Below are positions 8,738 to 16,761 of a DNA stretch of 64,000 bases, in pieces. Under the pieces are notes generated by a model. That model was given only the letters and a program-made list of their open reading frames with translations, had not been told where the DNA came from and did no database searches. Numbering within the stretch: the first letter of the stretch is position 1; each line of letters begins with the position of its first letter. Made by a program: the position numbers and the translations under genes. The DNA comes from JAHJDS01 sp964569795 (GTDB lineage Bacteria; Desulfobacterota; Desulfarculia; Desulfarculales; JAHJDS01), in NCBI GenBank assembly GCA_964569795.1, contig CAZMVB010000001.1, positions 186,001 through 250,000 on the forward strand. Direction: 5' to 3'.

Positions 8738-9583
8738 GTGGAACAACAACAGGCGGCGAATGCTGCGCCGGAAAAGACGGTGGAACCGATCCTCAAGATC
8801 AACAACATCGAGGTCCGGTATCACGAGGTGATCCTGGTCCTCAAGGGCGTGTCGGTCGAGGTCCCCGCGGGGGGCATCATCGCCCTGCTGGGCGCCAACG
8901 GCGCCGGCAAGAGCACGACCCTCAAGGCCATCTCCGGACTCCTCAAGCACGAGGACGGCGAGGTGACCGACGGCTCGATCGAGTTCGAGGGCGTGCGCAT
9001 CGACAAGAAACACGCCGAGGAGATCGCTAAAAAGGGGATCGTCCAGGTCATCGAGGGGCGGCGGGTGTTCGAGCACCTGACCGTCGAGCAGAACCTCAAG
9101 GTCGGGGCCCACATGCGCAAGCACGGTCGGTCCATCAGAAGCGGCCTGGACATGGTCTATTCCTATTTCCCCCGTCTCAAGGAGAAACGCAACGAGATCG
9201 CCGGCTTCGTGTCCGGGGGCGAGCAGCAGATGACCGTCGTCGGGCGGGCCCTGATGACCTCGCCCAAGCTGATGCTCCTGGATGAGCCGTCCATGGGCCT
9301 GGCCCCGATGCTCATCCGGGAGATCTTCAACATCATCACCCGCCTGCACGAGCAGGAGGGCATCTCGATCCTGCTGGTCGAGCAGAACGCCAAGCTGGCC
9401 CTGAACGTGGCGCCTCACGCCTACGTCATGGAGACCGGCCGGATCGTGATGGACGACTCGTCCGAGAAGCTGATCGAGAACCCGGACATCAAGGATTTCT
9501 ACCTGGGGCTGACCGATCTGGGCGAGCGGAAGAGTTTCCGCGACGTCAAGCACTACAAACGCCGCAAGCGCTGGCTGGCCTAG
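8738..9583 (+). CDS. livF: Branched-chain-type ABC transporter ATP-binding protein (LivF-like)
   Basis: A 281-residue ATPase. Walker A is GANGAGKST, the signature is VSGGEQQMTVVGRALM, Walker B is LMLLDEPSMGLAP, and the H-loop region is ILLVEQN. It is the partner of the LivG-like ATPase at 1906. It has a short N-terminal extension and a ~30-residue basic C-terminal tail beyond the normal LivF end. GTG start with GAAGGAAA upstream. It lies downstream of the binding-protein gene and its hairpin. Confidence 0.85.
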   Translation: MEQQQAANAAPEKTVEPILKINNIEVRYHEVILVLKGVSVEVPAGGIIALLGANGAGKSTTLKAISGLLKHEDGEVTDGSIEFEGVRIDKKHAEEIAKKGIVQVIEGRRVFEHLTVEQNLKVGAHMRKHGRSIRSGLDMVYSYFPRLKEKRNEIAGFVSGGEQQMTVVGRALMTSPKLMLLDEPSMGLAPMLIREIFNIITRLHEQEGISILLVEQNAKLALNVAPHAYVMETGRIVMDDSSEKLIENPDIKDFYLGLTDLGERKSFRDVKHYKRRKRWLA

Positions 9584-9616
9584 CCGCGGCGTCCACGCTG
9601 GAAGGAGGTTTCGGAC

Positions 9617-10225
9617 ATGGTGAAAAAAGCCCTGATCCTGCTGACCATCACGGCCTTCATGGTGACCGGCCTGATGGTCCCGGTGGCCTCGGCCAAGGGT
9701 ATGAGGAAACCGGTCGTTAAACTGATGAGCGTCGAAGTCAGGGAAATTCAGCCCTATTACCTGAACATGAAGAAGGGCCGGGGGGCGATGATGAACCTGG
9801 CCTGCGTCTTTTCGATCTACAATCCCAACCGGCGGGCGGTCAATCTCGAGTCCCTGAGCTTCGCCCTGTACTTTGACGACTTCTACGTCAACACCCTGAA
9901 GTACCGGGGCAAGATCTGGATCCCGGCCCGCAAGAAGGTCCAGATCGACGTTTACGGCAGCCAGTCGGCCCGGACGATGCTGCTCAGCCTTCTGGTGACC
10001 GGCGGGGCCAAGCTCCAGGCCGAGGCCAACGCCTGGAACAAGGCCCATCCCCAGGCCAAGAAGAAAAAGAGCTCCGGGGCCATGGCCATGGGCAATATCC
10101 AGCGCTGGTTCACGACCATCGCCGACTACAAGTTCCCGATCTATCTCAAGCAGGGCTCGGCCATCTTCACCATGCGCCGCGCCCGGACGGCGGTGAGGAT
10201 CAACGTCAAGTACCAGCCCAAGTAA
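9617..10225 (+). CDS. Secreted LEA/WHy-like protein of unknown function
   Basis: A 202-residue protein with a clear signal peptide (hydrophobic core, cleavage near residue 28 after ASA). The mature part has a segment like the WHy/LEA14 fold (SIYNPNRRAVNLESLSFAL), normally a beta-sandwich with NPN and a hydrophobic repeat. It is rich in lysine and arginine. GGAGG lies upstream of the ATG. It is in the transporter operon and may be a periplasmic accessory to uptake or envelope handling of the substrate. That role is inferred from position only. Confidence 0.6.
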   Translation: MVKKALILLTITAFMVTGLMVPVASAKGMRKPVVKLMSVEVREIQPYYLNMKKGRGAMMNLACVFSIYNPNRRAVNLESLSFALYFDDFYVNTLKYRGKIWIPARKKVQIDVYGSQSARTMLLSLLVTGGAKLQAEANAWNKAHPQAKKKKSSGAMAMGNIQRWFTTIADYKFPIYLKQGSAIFTMRRARTAVRINVKYQPK

Positions 10226-10237
10226 CCACCATCAGCC

Positions 10238-10280
10238 GGCCGGACGGTCCCACCTGGCGGCCGTCCGGCCGTCCCCTTTT
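10238..10280 (+). terminator. Strong hairpin, possible terminator or attenuator
   Basis: A perfect 10-bp stem, GGCCGGACGG (10238-10247) with CCGTCCGGCC (10261-10270), loop 13 nt, then a short T-run (10277-10280). The T-run is weak, so partial termination before the PaaK-type gene is more likely than a full stop. Confidence 0.5.
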
Positions 10281-10294
10281 CGGCGAGGAAAAAA

Positions 10295-11575
10295 ATGGCC
10301 GCCATTGACCGCACCAAGGGCTTCCTGGACGAGGCCATGGAGACCATGGACCCGGATCAGCACCGGGAGTATCTCGGCCGGGAACTGCAGAAGATCGTGG
10401 CCCACGCCTACGCCGGCGCGCCGGCGGTCAAGGACAAGCTCGATCGAGCCGGCGTGGCCCCGGACGACCTCCGGACGGTCGAGGACCTCCAAAAATTACC
10501 GGTGACCGAGAAGGCCGAATTGGTCGAGTTGCAGCGGCAGGACCCGCCCTTCGGCGGCCTGGTGGCCCTGCCCGTGGAGCGCCTCCGGCGCATCTTCGTC
10601 TCGCCGGGGCCGATCTACGAGCCGGGCGACCAGTCCTACCTGGACAACCGCTGGGCCCAGGCCTTTATCGCCGCCGGCTTTCGCGCCGGAGACCGGGGGC
10701 TGGTGACCTTCAACTTCAACATGGTCCCCTTCGCCAACATGCTCGACGACTCGCTGAACATGATCGGCGCCAAGACCATCCCCATGGGCGTGGGCAACAC
10801 CGACATCCAGGTCCAGACCATGAAGGACCTCCACGTCAACGCCTACCTGGGCACCCCCAGCTTCCTGGCCGCCCTGGGGGACAAGGCCGAGGCCCTGGGC
10901 TTCGATCTGGCCCGGGACATCGATCTGGCCGTGGGCTTCGTCGCCGCCGAGATGCTCCCCGAGAGTTTCCGGGCCGAGCTGGAGAACCGGTTCGGGATGA
11001 CCATCCGGCAGAGCTACGGCACGGCCGACGCCGGGTGCCTGAGCTACGAGTGCTATCACCTGGGGGGGATGCACGTCCCCTACAACTGCATCGTCGAGAT
11101 CGTCGATCCGGACACGGGCCGGCAGGTCGAGCCGGGCTCGCCGGGCGAGGTGGTCTGCACCGTGTTCGACCGGACCTACCCCCTGATCCGCTTCGGCACC
11201 GGGGACCTGTCGGCCCTGGACTACGGCCAGTGCGCCTGCGGCCGGACCACCCCCAAGCTGACCCGGATCATGGGCCGCGTCGATCAGGTGACCAAGGTCA
11301 AGGGCATGTTCATCCACCCCGGTCAGGCCCAGGCCGTGGCCGGGCGCTTCGACCAGGTCCGCTGCTTCCAGGTGGTCGTGACCCGCGCCAAAAACCAGGA
11401 CGTGATGACCTTCCACTGCGAACTCGAACCCGGGACCGACATCGGCCAGCTCGAGCCGGCCCTCAAGGCGGCCATTCAGGACGTCCTGCGGCTGCGGGGA
11501 GAGGTCGAGTTCGTCGCCCCGGGGACCATCCCCGAAGGGGCCAAGGTCATCGACGACCGCCGCGTCTGGGACTAG
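10295..11575 (+). CDS. PaaK-family phenylacetate-CoA ligase-like enzyme
   Basis: A 426-residue AMP-forming ligase of the PaaK type, close to the family's usual length. The P-loop-like region is atypical (VSPGPIYEPG instead of the usual SSGTTG), while the YGTADAGC segment and CACGRTTPKLTRIMGR (zinc-type cysteines and hinge) fit PaaK enzymes that activate aryl or aliphatic acids. The C-terminal AMP-binding subdomain is present. GAGGA precedes the ATG. A second CoA ligase in the same operon as a Liv transporter argues for uptake of one or more carboxylic acids. Substrate unknown; the altered P-loop makes even the chemistry less certain. Confidence 0.75.
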   Translation: MAAIDRTKGFLDEAMETMDPDQHREYLGRELQKIVAHAYAGAPAVKDKLDRAGVAPDDLRTVEDLQKLPVTEKAELVELQRQDPPFGGLVALPVERLRRIFVSPGPIYEPGDQSYLDNRWAQAFIAAGFRAGDRGLVTFNFNMVPFANMLDDSLNMIGAKTIPMGVGNTDIQVQTMKDLHVNAYLGTPSFLAALGDKAEALGFDLARDIDLAVGFVAAEMLPESFRAELENRFGMTIRQSYGTADAGCLSYECYHLGGMHVPYNCIVEIVDPDTGRQVEPGSPGEVVCTVFDRTYPLIRFGTGDLSALDYGQCACGRTTPKLTRIMGRVDQVTKVKGMFIHPGQAQAVAGRFDQVRCFQVVVTRAKNQDVMTFHCELEPGTDIGQLEPALKAAIQDVLRLRGEVEFVAPGTIPEGAKVIDDRRVWD

Positions 11576-11788
11576 TTTTTCGGGGGGAGCCGGAACCGCT
11601 CCCGTCGAGCGTCGAACTAGTTAAGAGCCGGCCCACCGGTTTTTCGTCCCCCGAGTCCGGTGACAATGCTGGTTCCACGTCCCAGGCGTTTGGGCGTGGA
11701 CGATCGACTTTCCTGACCGAATCCGAGACAGGGCGAACCAAAGGCGCCGCTTTCGTCCAGCGACGATCCCTTCCGGTCCCGCGGTATT

Positions 11789-11817
11789 TTGTTCCCTGAC
11801 CGGCGATCTGATATAAT
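11789..11817 (+). promoter_or_regulatory. Sigma-70-like promoter for rpoH
   Basis: A perfect -10 TATAAT at 11812-11817, 17-nt spacer, -35 TTGTTC at 11789-11794. About 45 nt of leader precedes the rpoH start. The remaining part of the 293-nt gap before rpoH has a GGGAGC/GCTCCC hairpin (11585-11603) without a T-run and nothing else I can name. Confidence 0.55.
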
Positions 11818-11868
11818 TGTTTTCTTGATGGACCGACCTTGACTTGCGTCTCATCGGAGGGGGATTGA

Positions 11869-12852
11869 TTGGGCCGGCGGCAAGACATGGACAGCCTCGA
11901 TCCGACCTCGACCGACCTGCCGGTCGAGCCCGAGGTGGTCGATCGCCTGCCCTTGGAGGTGGCCTCCGAGGAGGCGCCGCCGCCGGATCAGTTCGACCCT
12001 CTCAGGCGCTACCTCTGGGAAATCAGCCGCTACAACCTGCTGACCCCGGAAGAGGAAAAGGAACTGGCCGTCCGGTACTACGAGACCGGGGACCGGGAGG
12101 CGGCGGCCCGGCTGGTGACCTCGAACCTGCGGCTGGTGGTCAAGATCGCCATGGACTTCCGGCGCTACTGGATGCGCAACCTCCTCGACCTGATCCAGGA
12201 GGGCAACGTCGGGTTGATGCACGCCGTCAAGAAGTTCAATCCCTACAAGGACGTCAAGCTCAGCTACTATTCCTCCTTCTGGATCAAGGCCTACATCCTC
12301 AAGTTCATCATGGACAACTGGAAGCTGGTCAAGGTGGGCACCACCCAGGCCCAGCGGAAGCTGTTCTACAACCTGCGCAAGGAAAAGGAAAAACTGATCG
12401 CCCAGGGGTTCGAGCCCGGACCGGCCCTCCTGGCCCATCGGCTGGGGGTCAAGGAGGCCGAGGTGACCGAGATGGAGCAGCGCCTGGGCAACTGGGAGGT
12501 CTCCCTGGACGCCCCCATGAAGGACGGCTCGGACGACACCCGGCAGACGTTTCTCCCCTCCGACGCCCAGCCGGTGGACGAGGCCCTGGCCGAGGACCAG
12601 GTCCGGCGGATCTTCACCGACGAGATCCAGAGGTTCCGCCGGACCCTCAAGGGCAAAAAGAGGGACATCTTTGACCGGCGGATCATGGCCGACAAGCCGG
12701 TCACCCTGCGCGAGTTGTCCGAGAGACACAACGTCTCCCGGGAGAGGGTCCGCCAGATCGAGTCCCAGTTGATCAAGAACGTGCGCCAGCACATGATCGA
12801 GGCCATTCCCGGATTCGAGGAAAACTATGCCGATCTGTTGACCAACCTGTGA
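11869..12852 (+). CDS. rpoH: RNA polymerase sigma-32 factor (heat shock)
   Basis: A 327-residue group-3 sigma factor. Region 2 contains the sequence VTSNLRLVVKIAMDFRRYW and the core-binding DLIQEGNVGLMHAVKKF. The RpoH box is present as QRKLFYNLRKEKEK, which separates sigma-32 from sigma-70. Region 4 ends with the helix-turn-helix SERHNVSRERVRQIES. The TTG start at 11869 is chosen because GGAGGGGG (11856-11863) is correctly spaced for it and 24 nt or more from the next ATG (11887). Likely targets include hslUV and chaperone genes; hslVU lies 9 kb downstream. Confidence 0.9.
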   Translation: MGRRQDMDSLDPTSTDLPVEPEVVDRLPLEVASEEAPPPDQFDPLRRYLWEISRYNLLTPEEEKELAVRYYETGDREAAARLVTSNLRLVVKIAMDFRRYWMRNLLDLIQEGNVGLMHAVKKFNPYKDVKLSYYSSFWIKAYILKFIMDNWKLVKVGTTQAQRKLFYNLRKEKEKLIAQGFEPGPALLAHRLGVKEAEVTEMEQRLGNWEVSLDAPMKDGSDDTRQTFLPSDAQPVDEALAEDQVRRIFTDEIQRFRRTLKGKKRDIFDRRIMADKPVTLRELSERHNVSRERVRQIESQLIKNVRQHMIEAIPGFEENYADLLTNL

Positions 12853-12885
12853 CTTTTTTCGCCGATGACCAGTCATTTCATCTGA

Positions 12886-12914
12886 TTGACCCTTGTCGGG
12901 ACATGTGCTATTAA
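12886..12914 (+). promoter_or_regulatory. Sigma-70-like promoter placing transcription start at the TPR-protein ATG
   Basis: TTGACC (12886-12891), 17-nt spacer, TATTAA (12909-12914). The usual start position, about seven bases further on, coincides with the ATG at 12922. No Shine-Dalgarno sequence lies upstream of that ATG, so the message may be leaderless. Confidence 0.5.
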
Positions 12915-12921
12915 GCTGATC

Positions 12922-14652
12922 ATGTCAAAAATCAAGCAAACCTCGGTATTGTGGTTCGGTCTGATTCTGGTCCTGACCGGTTGCGGCTGGTCCCTGGGAA
13001 ACATGGGTCAGGCCCCGCCCCGGGCGGCCATGGAGAACTACTTCATGGCCCGGTACTACCTGGACCGGGGCCAGGGAGACCTGGCCGTGAAGTACTATCG
13101 CCTGGCCCTGGACTCTGACCCGGAATCGGCCGTGCTCAACCGGGAGGTGGCCTCGCTCCTGGTGCGGCAGGGCAAGGTCAACGACGCCCTGCCCGTGGCC
13201 GCCAAGGCCGTGGACCTGGACCCCAAGAACGTCAAGGCCCGGCTGCTGCTGGGGGGGATCTACTCGGCCCGGGGCGACTATGACCAGGCCATCGACCAGT
13301 ACCAGGAGGTGATCCGTCTCGATCCCAAGAACGGCGAGGCCCATCTCTATCTGGGCACGCTGTACGCCCAGAAACGGGACTTCGTGGACGCCCTGAAGGT
13401 CTTGAAGCGGGTGGTTCAATTGAAGCCCAACTCGGCCATGGCCCGCTATTACCTGGGCCGGATCCATCTCGAGTTGAAGCAGTACCGGGCGGCCGAGTAC
13501 CAGTTCAAGCGGTCTCTCCGGCTCAACCCCTTTTTCCAGGCCTCCCTGTTCGATCTGGGCTACCTCTACGAGGTCCAGGGCCGCAACCACGAGGCCGAGG
13601 CCATTTACAAGCGCATCCTGTTCCACCGGCCCAAGAACGCCCAGGCTCACGACCGCCTGGGCCGGCTGTACCTGCGCACCGGCCGGTACAGCCAGGCCCT
13701 GGGGCAGTTCAAGATCATCAAGGGCCTGGGACCGCCAACCAAGGGCCTGCGGATCCGGATGGGGCTGATCTACTTCGAGCAGCGGAACTACGCCAAGGCG
13801 GCCCAGGAGTTCAACCTGGTCCTGTCCCAGGCCCCCAAGGACCATCGGGTCCGCTATTTCCTGGCCACGGCCCTGATGCAAAAGGGCGATCTGGCCGCGG
13901 CCCGCAAGCAGTTCCTGATGATCCCACCCCAGGCCAAGGTTTACATCTCCTCGCGGCTGCACCTGGTCTTTGTCCTGGAAAAGATGAAACGCCGGGCCGA
14001 GGCGATCAAGGAGATGTTGATCGCCCTGGAGCACCATCCCCAATCGGCCCGGCTGCACCTGGGCCTGGCCGGCCTGTACGAACTGGCCAAGGATTATCCC
14101 CGGGCCCGGGGCGCCCTGCTCGAGGGGCTGAAGGCCCATCCCAAAAACGTCGAGCTGCTGTTTCAGTTGGGGGTGATCCTGGACAAGATGGGCCGCAAGG
14201 ACCTGGCCCTGAAGCAGATGCGGCGGGTGCTGGCCGTCAAGCCCGATCACGCCGACTCGCTCAACTACATCGCCTACACCCTGGCCGAACAGGGCCGCAA
14301 CCTGGGCGAGGCCGAACAACTGGTCCAGAAGGCCCTGGCGGTCAAACCCAACGCCGGGTATATCGTCGATACCCTGGGCTGGGTCTATTTCCGGCAGGGA
14401 CACTACGACCGGGCCCTGGCCGAGCTGGAAAAGGCCGCCCGGCTGACCCCGGACGATCCGGTCATCGCCGAGCACCTGGGCGATGTTTACGTCAAAAAGG
14501 GTCGGTTGCGACTGGCGGTGATGATGTACCGCCGCGCCCTGGAACTGAAGCACAAATCGCCCCAGCTCATCAAGAAGCGGATCGTTGAAATTGAAAAGAT
14601 GCTCCGAAACAGACACAAGCACCCCCGCCGGCGGGGCCGCAGGAGGCACTGA
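12922..14652 (+). CDS. TPR-repeat lipoprotein
   Basis: A 576-residue protein starting MSKIKQTSVLWFGLI with a lipoprotein signal ending in the lipobox LTGC at residues ~18-21. The rest is a long array of tetratricopeptide repeats (pattern A..YL.LG..Y...G....A) from about residue 35 to 555, and a very basic C-terminal tail. Such proteins act as scaffolds at the envelope. The upstream TTG at 12886 would also be in frame but falls on the -35 element. It forms a unit with the LolB-like gene (stop and next start adjacent), suggesting a joint role in outer-membrane lipoprotein handling. The specific partner is unknown. Confidence 0.75.
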   Translation: MSKIKQTSVLWFGLILVLTGCGWSLGNMGQAPPRAAMENYFMARYYLDRGQGDLAVKYYRLALDSDPESAVLNREVASLLVRQGKVNDALPVAAKAVDLDPKNVKARLLLGGIYSARGDYDQAIDQYQEVIRLDPKNGEAHLYLGTLYAQKRDFVDALKVLKRVVQLKPNSAMARYYLGRIHLELKQYRAAEYQFKRSLRLNPFFQASLFDLGYLYEVQGRNHEAEAIYKRILFHRPKNAQAHDRLGRLYLRTGRYSQALGQFKIIKGLGPPTKGLRIRMGLIYFEQRNYAKAAQEFNLVLSQAPKDHRVRYFLATALMQKGDLAAARKQFLMIPPQAKVYISSRLHLVFVLEKMKRRAEAIKEMLIALEHHPQSARLHLGLAGLYELAKDYPRARGALLEGLKAHPKNVELLFQLGVILDKMGRKDLALKQMRRVLAVKPDHADSLNYIAYTLAEQGRNLGEAEQLVQKALAVKPNAGYIVDTLGWVYFRQGHYDRALAELEKAARLTPDDPVIAEHLGDVYVKKGRLRLAVMMYRRALELKHKSPQLIKKRIVEIEKMLRNRHKHPRRRGRRRH

Positions 14653-15528
14653 GTGGTCCACCGGGCGGATCGCCGGGTGAGGACCGAGGTTGCAGTCCGA
14701 GCACGCCGGCCCTGGTCCCTGGTCTGGGTGTGGCTGGCCGCGTCGGTCTTTTTTCTGGCGGGCTGTCCGGTCAAGCCGCCGCCCCCGGCCCCGCCGCCGT
14801 CGATCCACCCCTCGGCCGAAAAGCTCCTGTCGCGCCTGGCCAGTCGGGAAAAGGCGGTCAAGAACTTCTGGGCCAAGGTCGAGACCCGCATCAAGAACCA
14901 GCGCCGGGAGGCCTCGGCCGACGGGGCCCTGATGGGTCTGGCGCCCGACCTGTTGCGCCTGGAGCTGATCGATCCGGTGGGCCGTCCCCGGATGACCTTC
15001 ACCTCTGACGGCCGGAAGATGGGCCTCTTGGTCCACTCGGAAGGAAAATTCTACGTTGGACCGGCCAGCCCCCGCAACCTGGGCCGCATCCTGCCCCTGG
15101 GGCTGGGGCTCCGCCAGGTGTTCATCCTGCTGGCGGGCGGGACGCCCCTGATCCGGCACAAATACGGCCGGGTGGACTGGCTGGCCGGACCCGGGCAGTA
15201 CCGGCTCCGTCTGGGCGGCGATCCGGGCGGGATGTATCAGGTCTTGTGGTTCGCCCGGCCCGACCTGCGTCTGGTCAAATCCGAGGTCCTGGACAAGAAA
15301 TCGCGGGTCCTGTTCCGGGCCGCGTTCTCAGATTTCCGAAAGATCGGGCCGGAGCGGTTTCCGATGCACCTGGTCCTGTCCGTGCCGGTGAGCAAGGTCC
15401 TGGTCGAGTTCAAGTACGTCTGGCTCAAGGTCAACCTGACCATGAATCAACTGCCCTTCGCGGTCAGGGCGCCGCAAGGCGTCCAGATAATTAAACTTTC
15501 TGGCAAAAAACACAAAAAATCACGATGA
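14653..15528 (+). CDS. LolB-like outer-membrane lipoprotein
   Basis: A 291-residue protein with a hydrophobic segment and lipobox LAGC near residues 35-38, then a proline-rich linker and a beta-rich domain of the LolB/DUF4292 type (AKVETRIKNQR, LRLELIDPVGRPRMTF). LolB receives lipoproteins from LolA and inserts them into the outer membrane; the family is poorly conserved and this assignment is by overall pattern. GTG start right after the TPR gene's stop, with AGGAGG upstream. The first ~17 residues before the hydrophobic core are unusually long for a signal peptide, so a later start is possible. Confidence 0.6.
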   Translation: MVHRADRRVRTEVAVRARRPWSLVWVWLAASVFFLAGCPVKPPPPAPPPSIHPSAEKLLSRLASREKAVKNFWAKVETRIKNQRREASADGALMGLAPDLLRLELIDPVGRPRMTFTSDGRKMGLLVHSEGKFYVGPASPRNLGRILPLGLGLRQVFILLAGGTPLIRHKYGRVDWLAGPGQYRLRLGGDPGGMYQVLWFARPDLRLVKSEVLDKKSRVLFRAAFSDFRKIGPERFPMHLVLSVPVSKVLVEFKYVWLKVNLTMNQLPFAVRAPQGVQIIKLSGKKHKKSR

Positions 15529-15977
15529 AACTGGTCGCCGACGCCATGCTGGGACGTCTGGCCACCTGGCTGAGGGTCCTCGGCCTGGACACCTTTTTTT
15601 CCGCCTCCATGACCGCCCCGGAATTCCTGGTCTGGGTGGGCCGGGGACGACGGGGGTTGACCCGGCGGACCCTGCTCCGTCATCACCCGGACGTGATCTT
15701 TATCGAATCCGACCACTTGCGGGAACAACTGGTCCAGGCCGTCCGGACCCTGGGTCTGGGCCCCCCCTGGACGGGCCTGTTCACCCGGTGCGTCCGCTGC
15801 AACCGGGAACTGTCGCCCCTGGACCGGTCCGAGGTCTTGGGGCGGGTCCCGGAGTACGTGTATCAGACCGAGGAATTCTATAAACAATGCCCCTCCTGCG
15901 GCCGCATTTTCTGGCCGGGGACCCACGTGGCCCGGATGGCCGATTTATTGGAGGGCCTGGGCCCGGGGACCCGGTAG
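15525..15977 (+). CDS. Mut7-C RNase-domain protein with zinc ribbon
   Basis: A 150-residue protein matching the Mut7-C family: an N-terminal PIN-like nuclease region starting MKLVADAMLGRLATWLRVLG, followed by a zinc ribbon with two cysteine pairs (CVRCNREL and CPSCGRIFW). The family is predicted to degrade RNA; activity of stand-alone bacterial members is little studied. The start overlaps the preceding stop by 4 nt (ATGA) with no good ribosome site, so translation is probably coupled. Complete in length. Confidence 0.75.
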   Translation: MKLVADAMLGRLATWLRVLGLDTFFSASMTAPEFLVWVGRGRRGLTRRTLLRHHPDVIFIESDHLREQLVQAVRTLGLGPPWTGLFTRCVRCNRELSPLDRSEVLGRVPEYVYQTEEFYKQCPSCGRIFWPGTHVARMADLLEGLGPGTR

Positions 15978-16059
15978 GGGACATCCCCGACTCGTCAGAT
16001 CAACTATTTGCCCTGATCCCTTGTTTCCCCCCTGACGGTCTAGTATTTTTTAATAAAAA

Positions 16060-16078
16060 GACCTTTCCTGAAAAGGTT
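16060..16078. other. Small hairpin in the leader of the P460-like gene
   Basis: ACCTTT (16061-16066) pairs with AAAGGT (16072-16077) around a 5-nt loop. On the minus strand it is followed by a T-rich run and would look like a terminator, but no minus-strand gene lies to its right. On the plus strand it lies shortly upstream of the ribosome site AGGAGGAAG. TTGTTT (16021-16026) with TATTTT (16044-16049) could be the promoter. Confidence 0.35.
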
Positions 16079-16097
16079 CCCCGACAGGAGGAAGAAC

Positions 16098-16586
16098 ATG
16101 ACCCGACGGATCATCGTCCCCATGGTGGGCCTGGCCGTGGCAGTGGGCCTGGTGACCCTGGCCCTGGCCGCCGGCGCGCCCCAGATGCCCGGTCCCCAGG
16201 GCGCGGCCCTGTGGAATTACATCGCCAAAAAATCGCCATACCAGAAATGGAACTACTTCCCGGACCACAAAGGGATGCACCCCGGCAAGGCGCCCCACGG
16301 GGCCTTTAACAAGGTCTTTGTCAACCCGGCCGGACTGTCGGCCAAAAAGCCGCCGTACCCCTACGGGACGATCATCGTCAAGGAAAACTACAACAAGGCC
16401 AAAAAGCTGGCGGTCCTGACCGTCATGTACCGGGTCAAGGGTTACAATCCCGCGGGCGGCGACTGGTTCTGGGCGCTCTACACGCCCGCCGGCCAGGTCA
16501 AGCGGGCGGGCAAGCTCAAGAGCTGCATCAAGTGCCACGCCCTCGTGGCCCAGAGGGGCTGGATTTACACACACAAATTCAAGTAG
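16098..16586 (+). CDS. Periplasmic cytochrome P460-like c-type haem protein
   Basis: A 162-residue protein with a signal peptide (cleavage near residue 26 after ALA). The mature domain has the cytochrome P460 pattern: an N-terminal WNYIAKKSPYQKW segment, a central YPYGTIIVKENY strand, and a C-terminal haem-binding CIKCH motif at about residues 146-150. P460 family haems oxidise small nitrogen compounds in nitrifiers; deltaproteobacterial members have unknown roles. The HGAFNKVFVN segment is also family-like. AGGAGGAAG lies 5 nt before the ATG. It appears monocistronic, with its own terminator. Confidence 0.75.
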   Translation: MTRRIIVPMVGLAVAVGLVTLALAAGAPQMPGPQGAALWNYIAKKSPYQKWNYFPDHKGMHPGKAPHGAFNKVFVNPAGLSAKKPPYPYGTIIVKENYNKAKKLAVLTVMYRVKGYNPAGGDWFWALYTPAGQVKRAGKLKSCIKCHALVAQRGWIYTHKFK

Positions 16587-16610
16587 CCCCGGCCGGCTCG
16601 GATTTTTTGA

Positions 16611-16641
16611 GGGTGGCGGTGAAGATCGCCGCCCTTTGTTT
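16611..16641 (+). terminator. Intrinsic terminator after the P460-like gene
   Basis: GGGTGGCG (16611-16618) pairs with CGCCGCCC (16627-16634) with one T-G wobble and an 8-nt loop, followed by TTTGTTT. Confidence 0.6.
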
Positions 16642-16682
16642 GCCCCAGATCAGTGGTGGCAAGAGTTCCTGACATTTTTCCA

Positions 16683-16728
16683 TTGACTGCGCCGCAGTGC
16701 ATCAGTATGATATGAAAAAAGTGATGCA
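16683..16728 (+). promoter_or_regulatory. Promoter and palindromic operator of the toxin-antitoxin operon
   Basis: TTGACT (16683-16688), 17-nt spacer, TATGAT (16706-16711): a near-consensus promoter. An inverted repeat TGCATCA (16698-16704) and TGATGCA (16722-16728) flanks the -10 element, exactly where a ribbon-helix-helix antitoxin would bind to repress its own operon. The region is AT-rich compared with its surroundings. Confidence 0.6.
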
Positions 16729-16761
16729 TTAAATTATGATCATATTTTGGAGTCTGTGTCC

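Noticed and set aside
11585..11603. GGGAGC/GCTCCC hairpin as terminator of the first Liv operon
   Set aside because: Not followed by a T-run, and only a 6-bp stem.
12925..15159. Long minus-strand open frame opposite the TPR and LolB-like genes
   Set aside because: Low-complexity Gln/Gly/Leu-rich product, no ribosome site, and clear lipobox and TPR motifs on the plus strand.
16060..16078. Minus-strand terminator
   Set aside because: The hairpin and T-run fit, but no minus-strand gene lies upstream of it in that direction; kept only as a leader hairpin.
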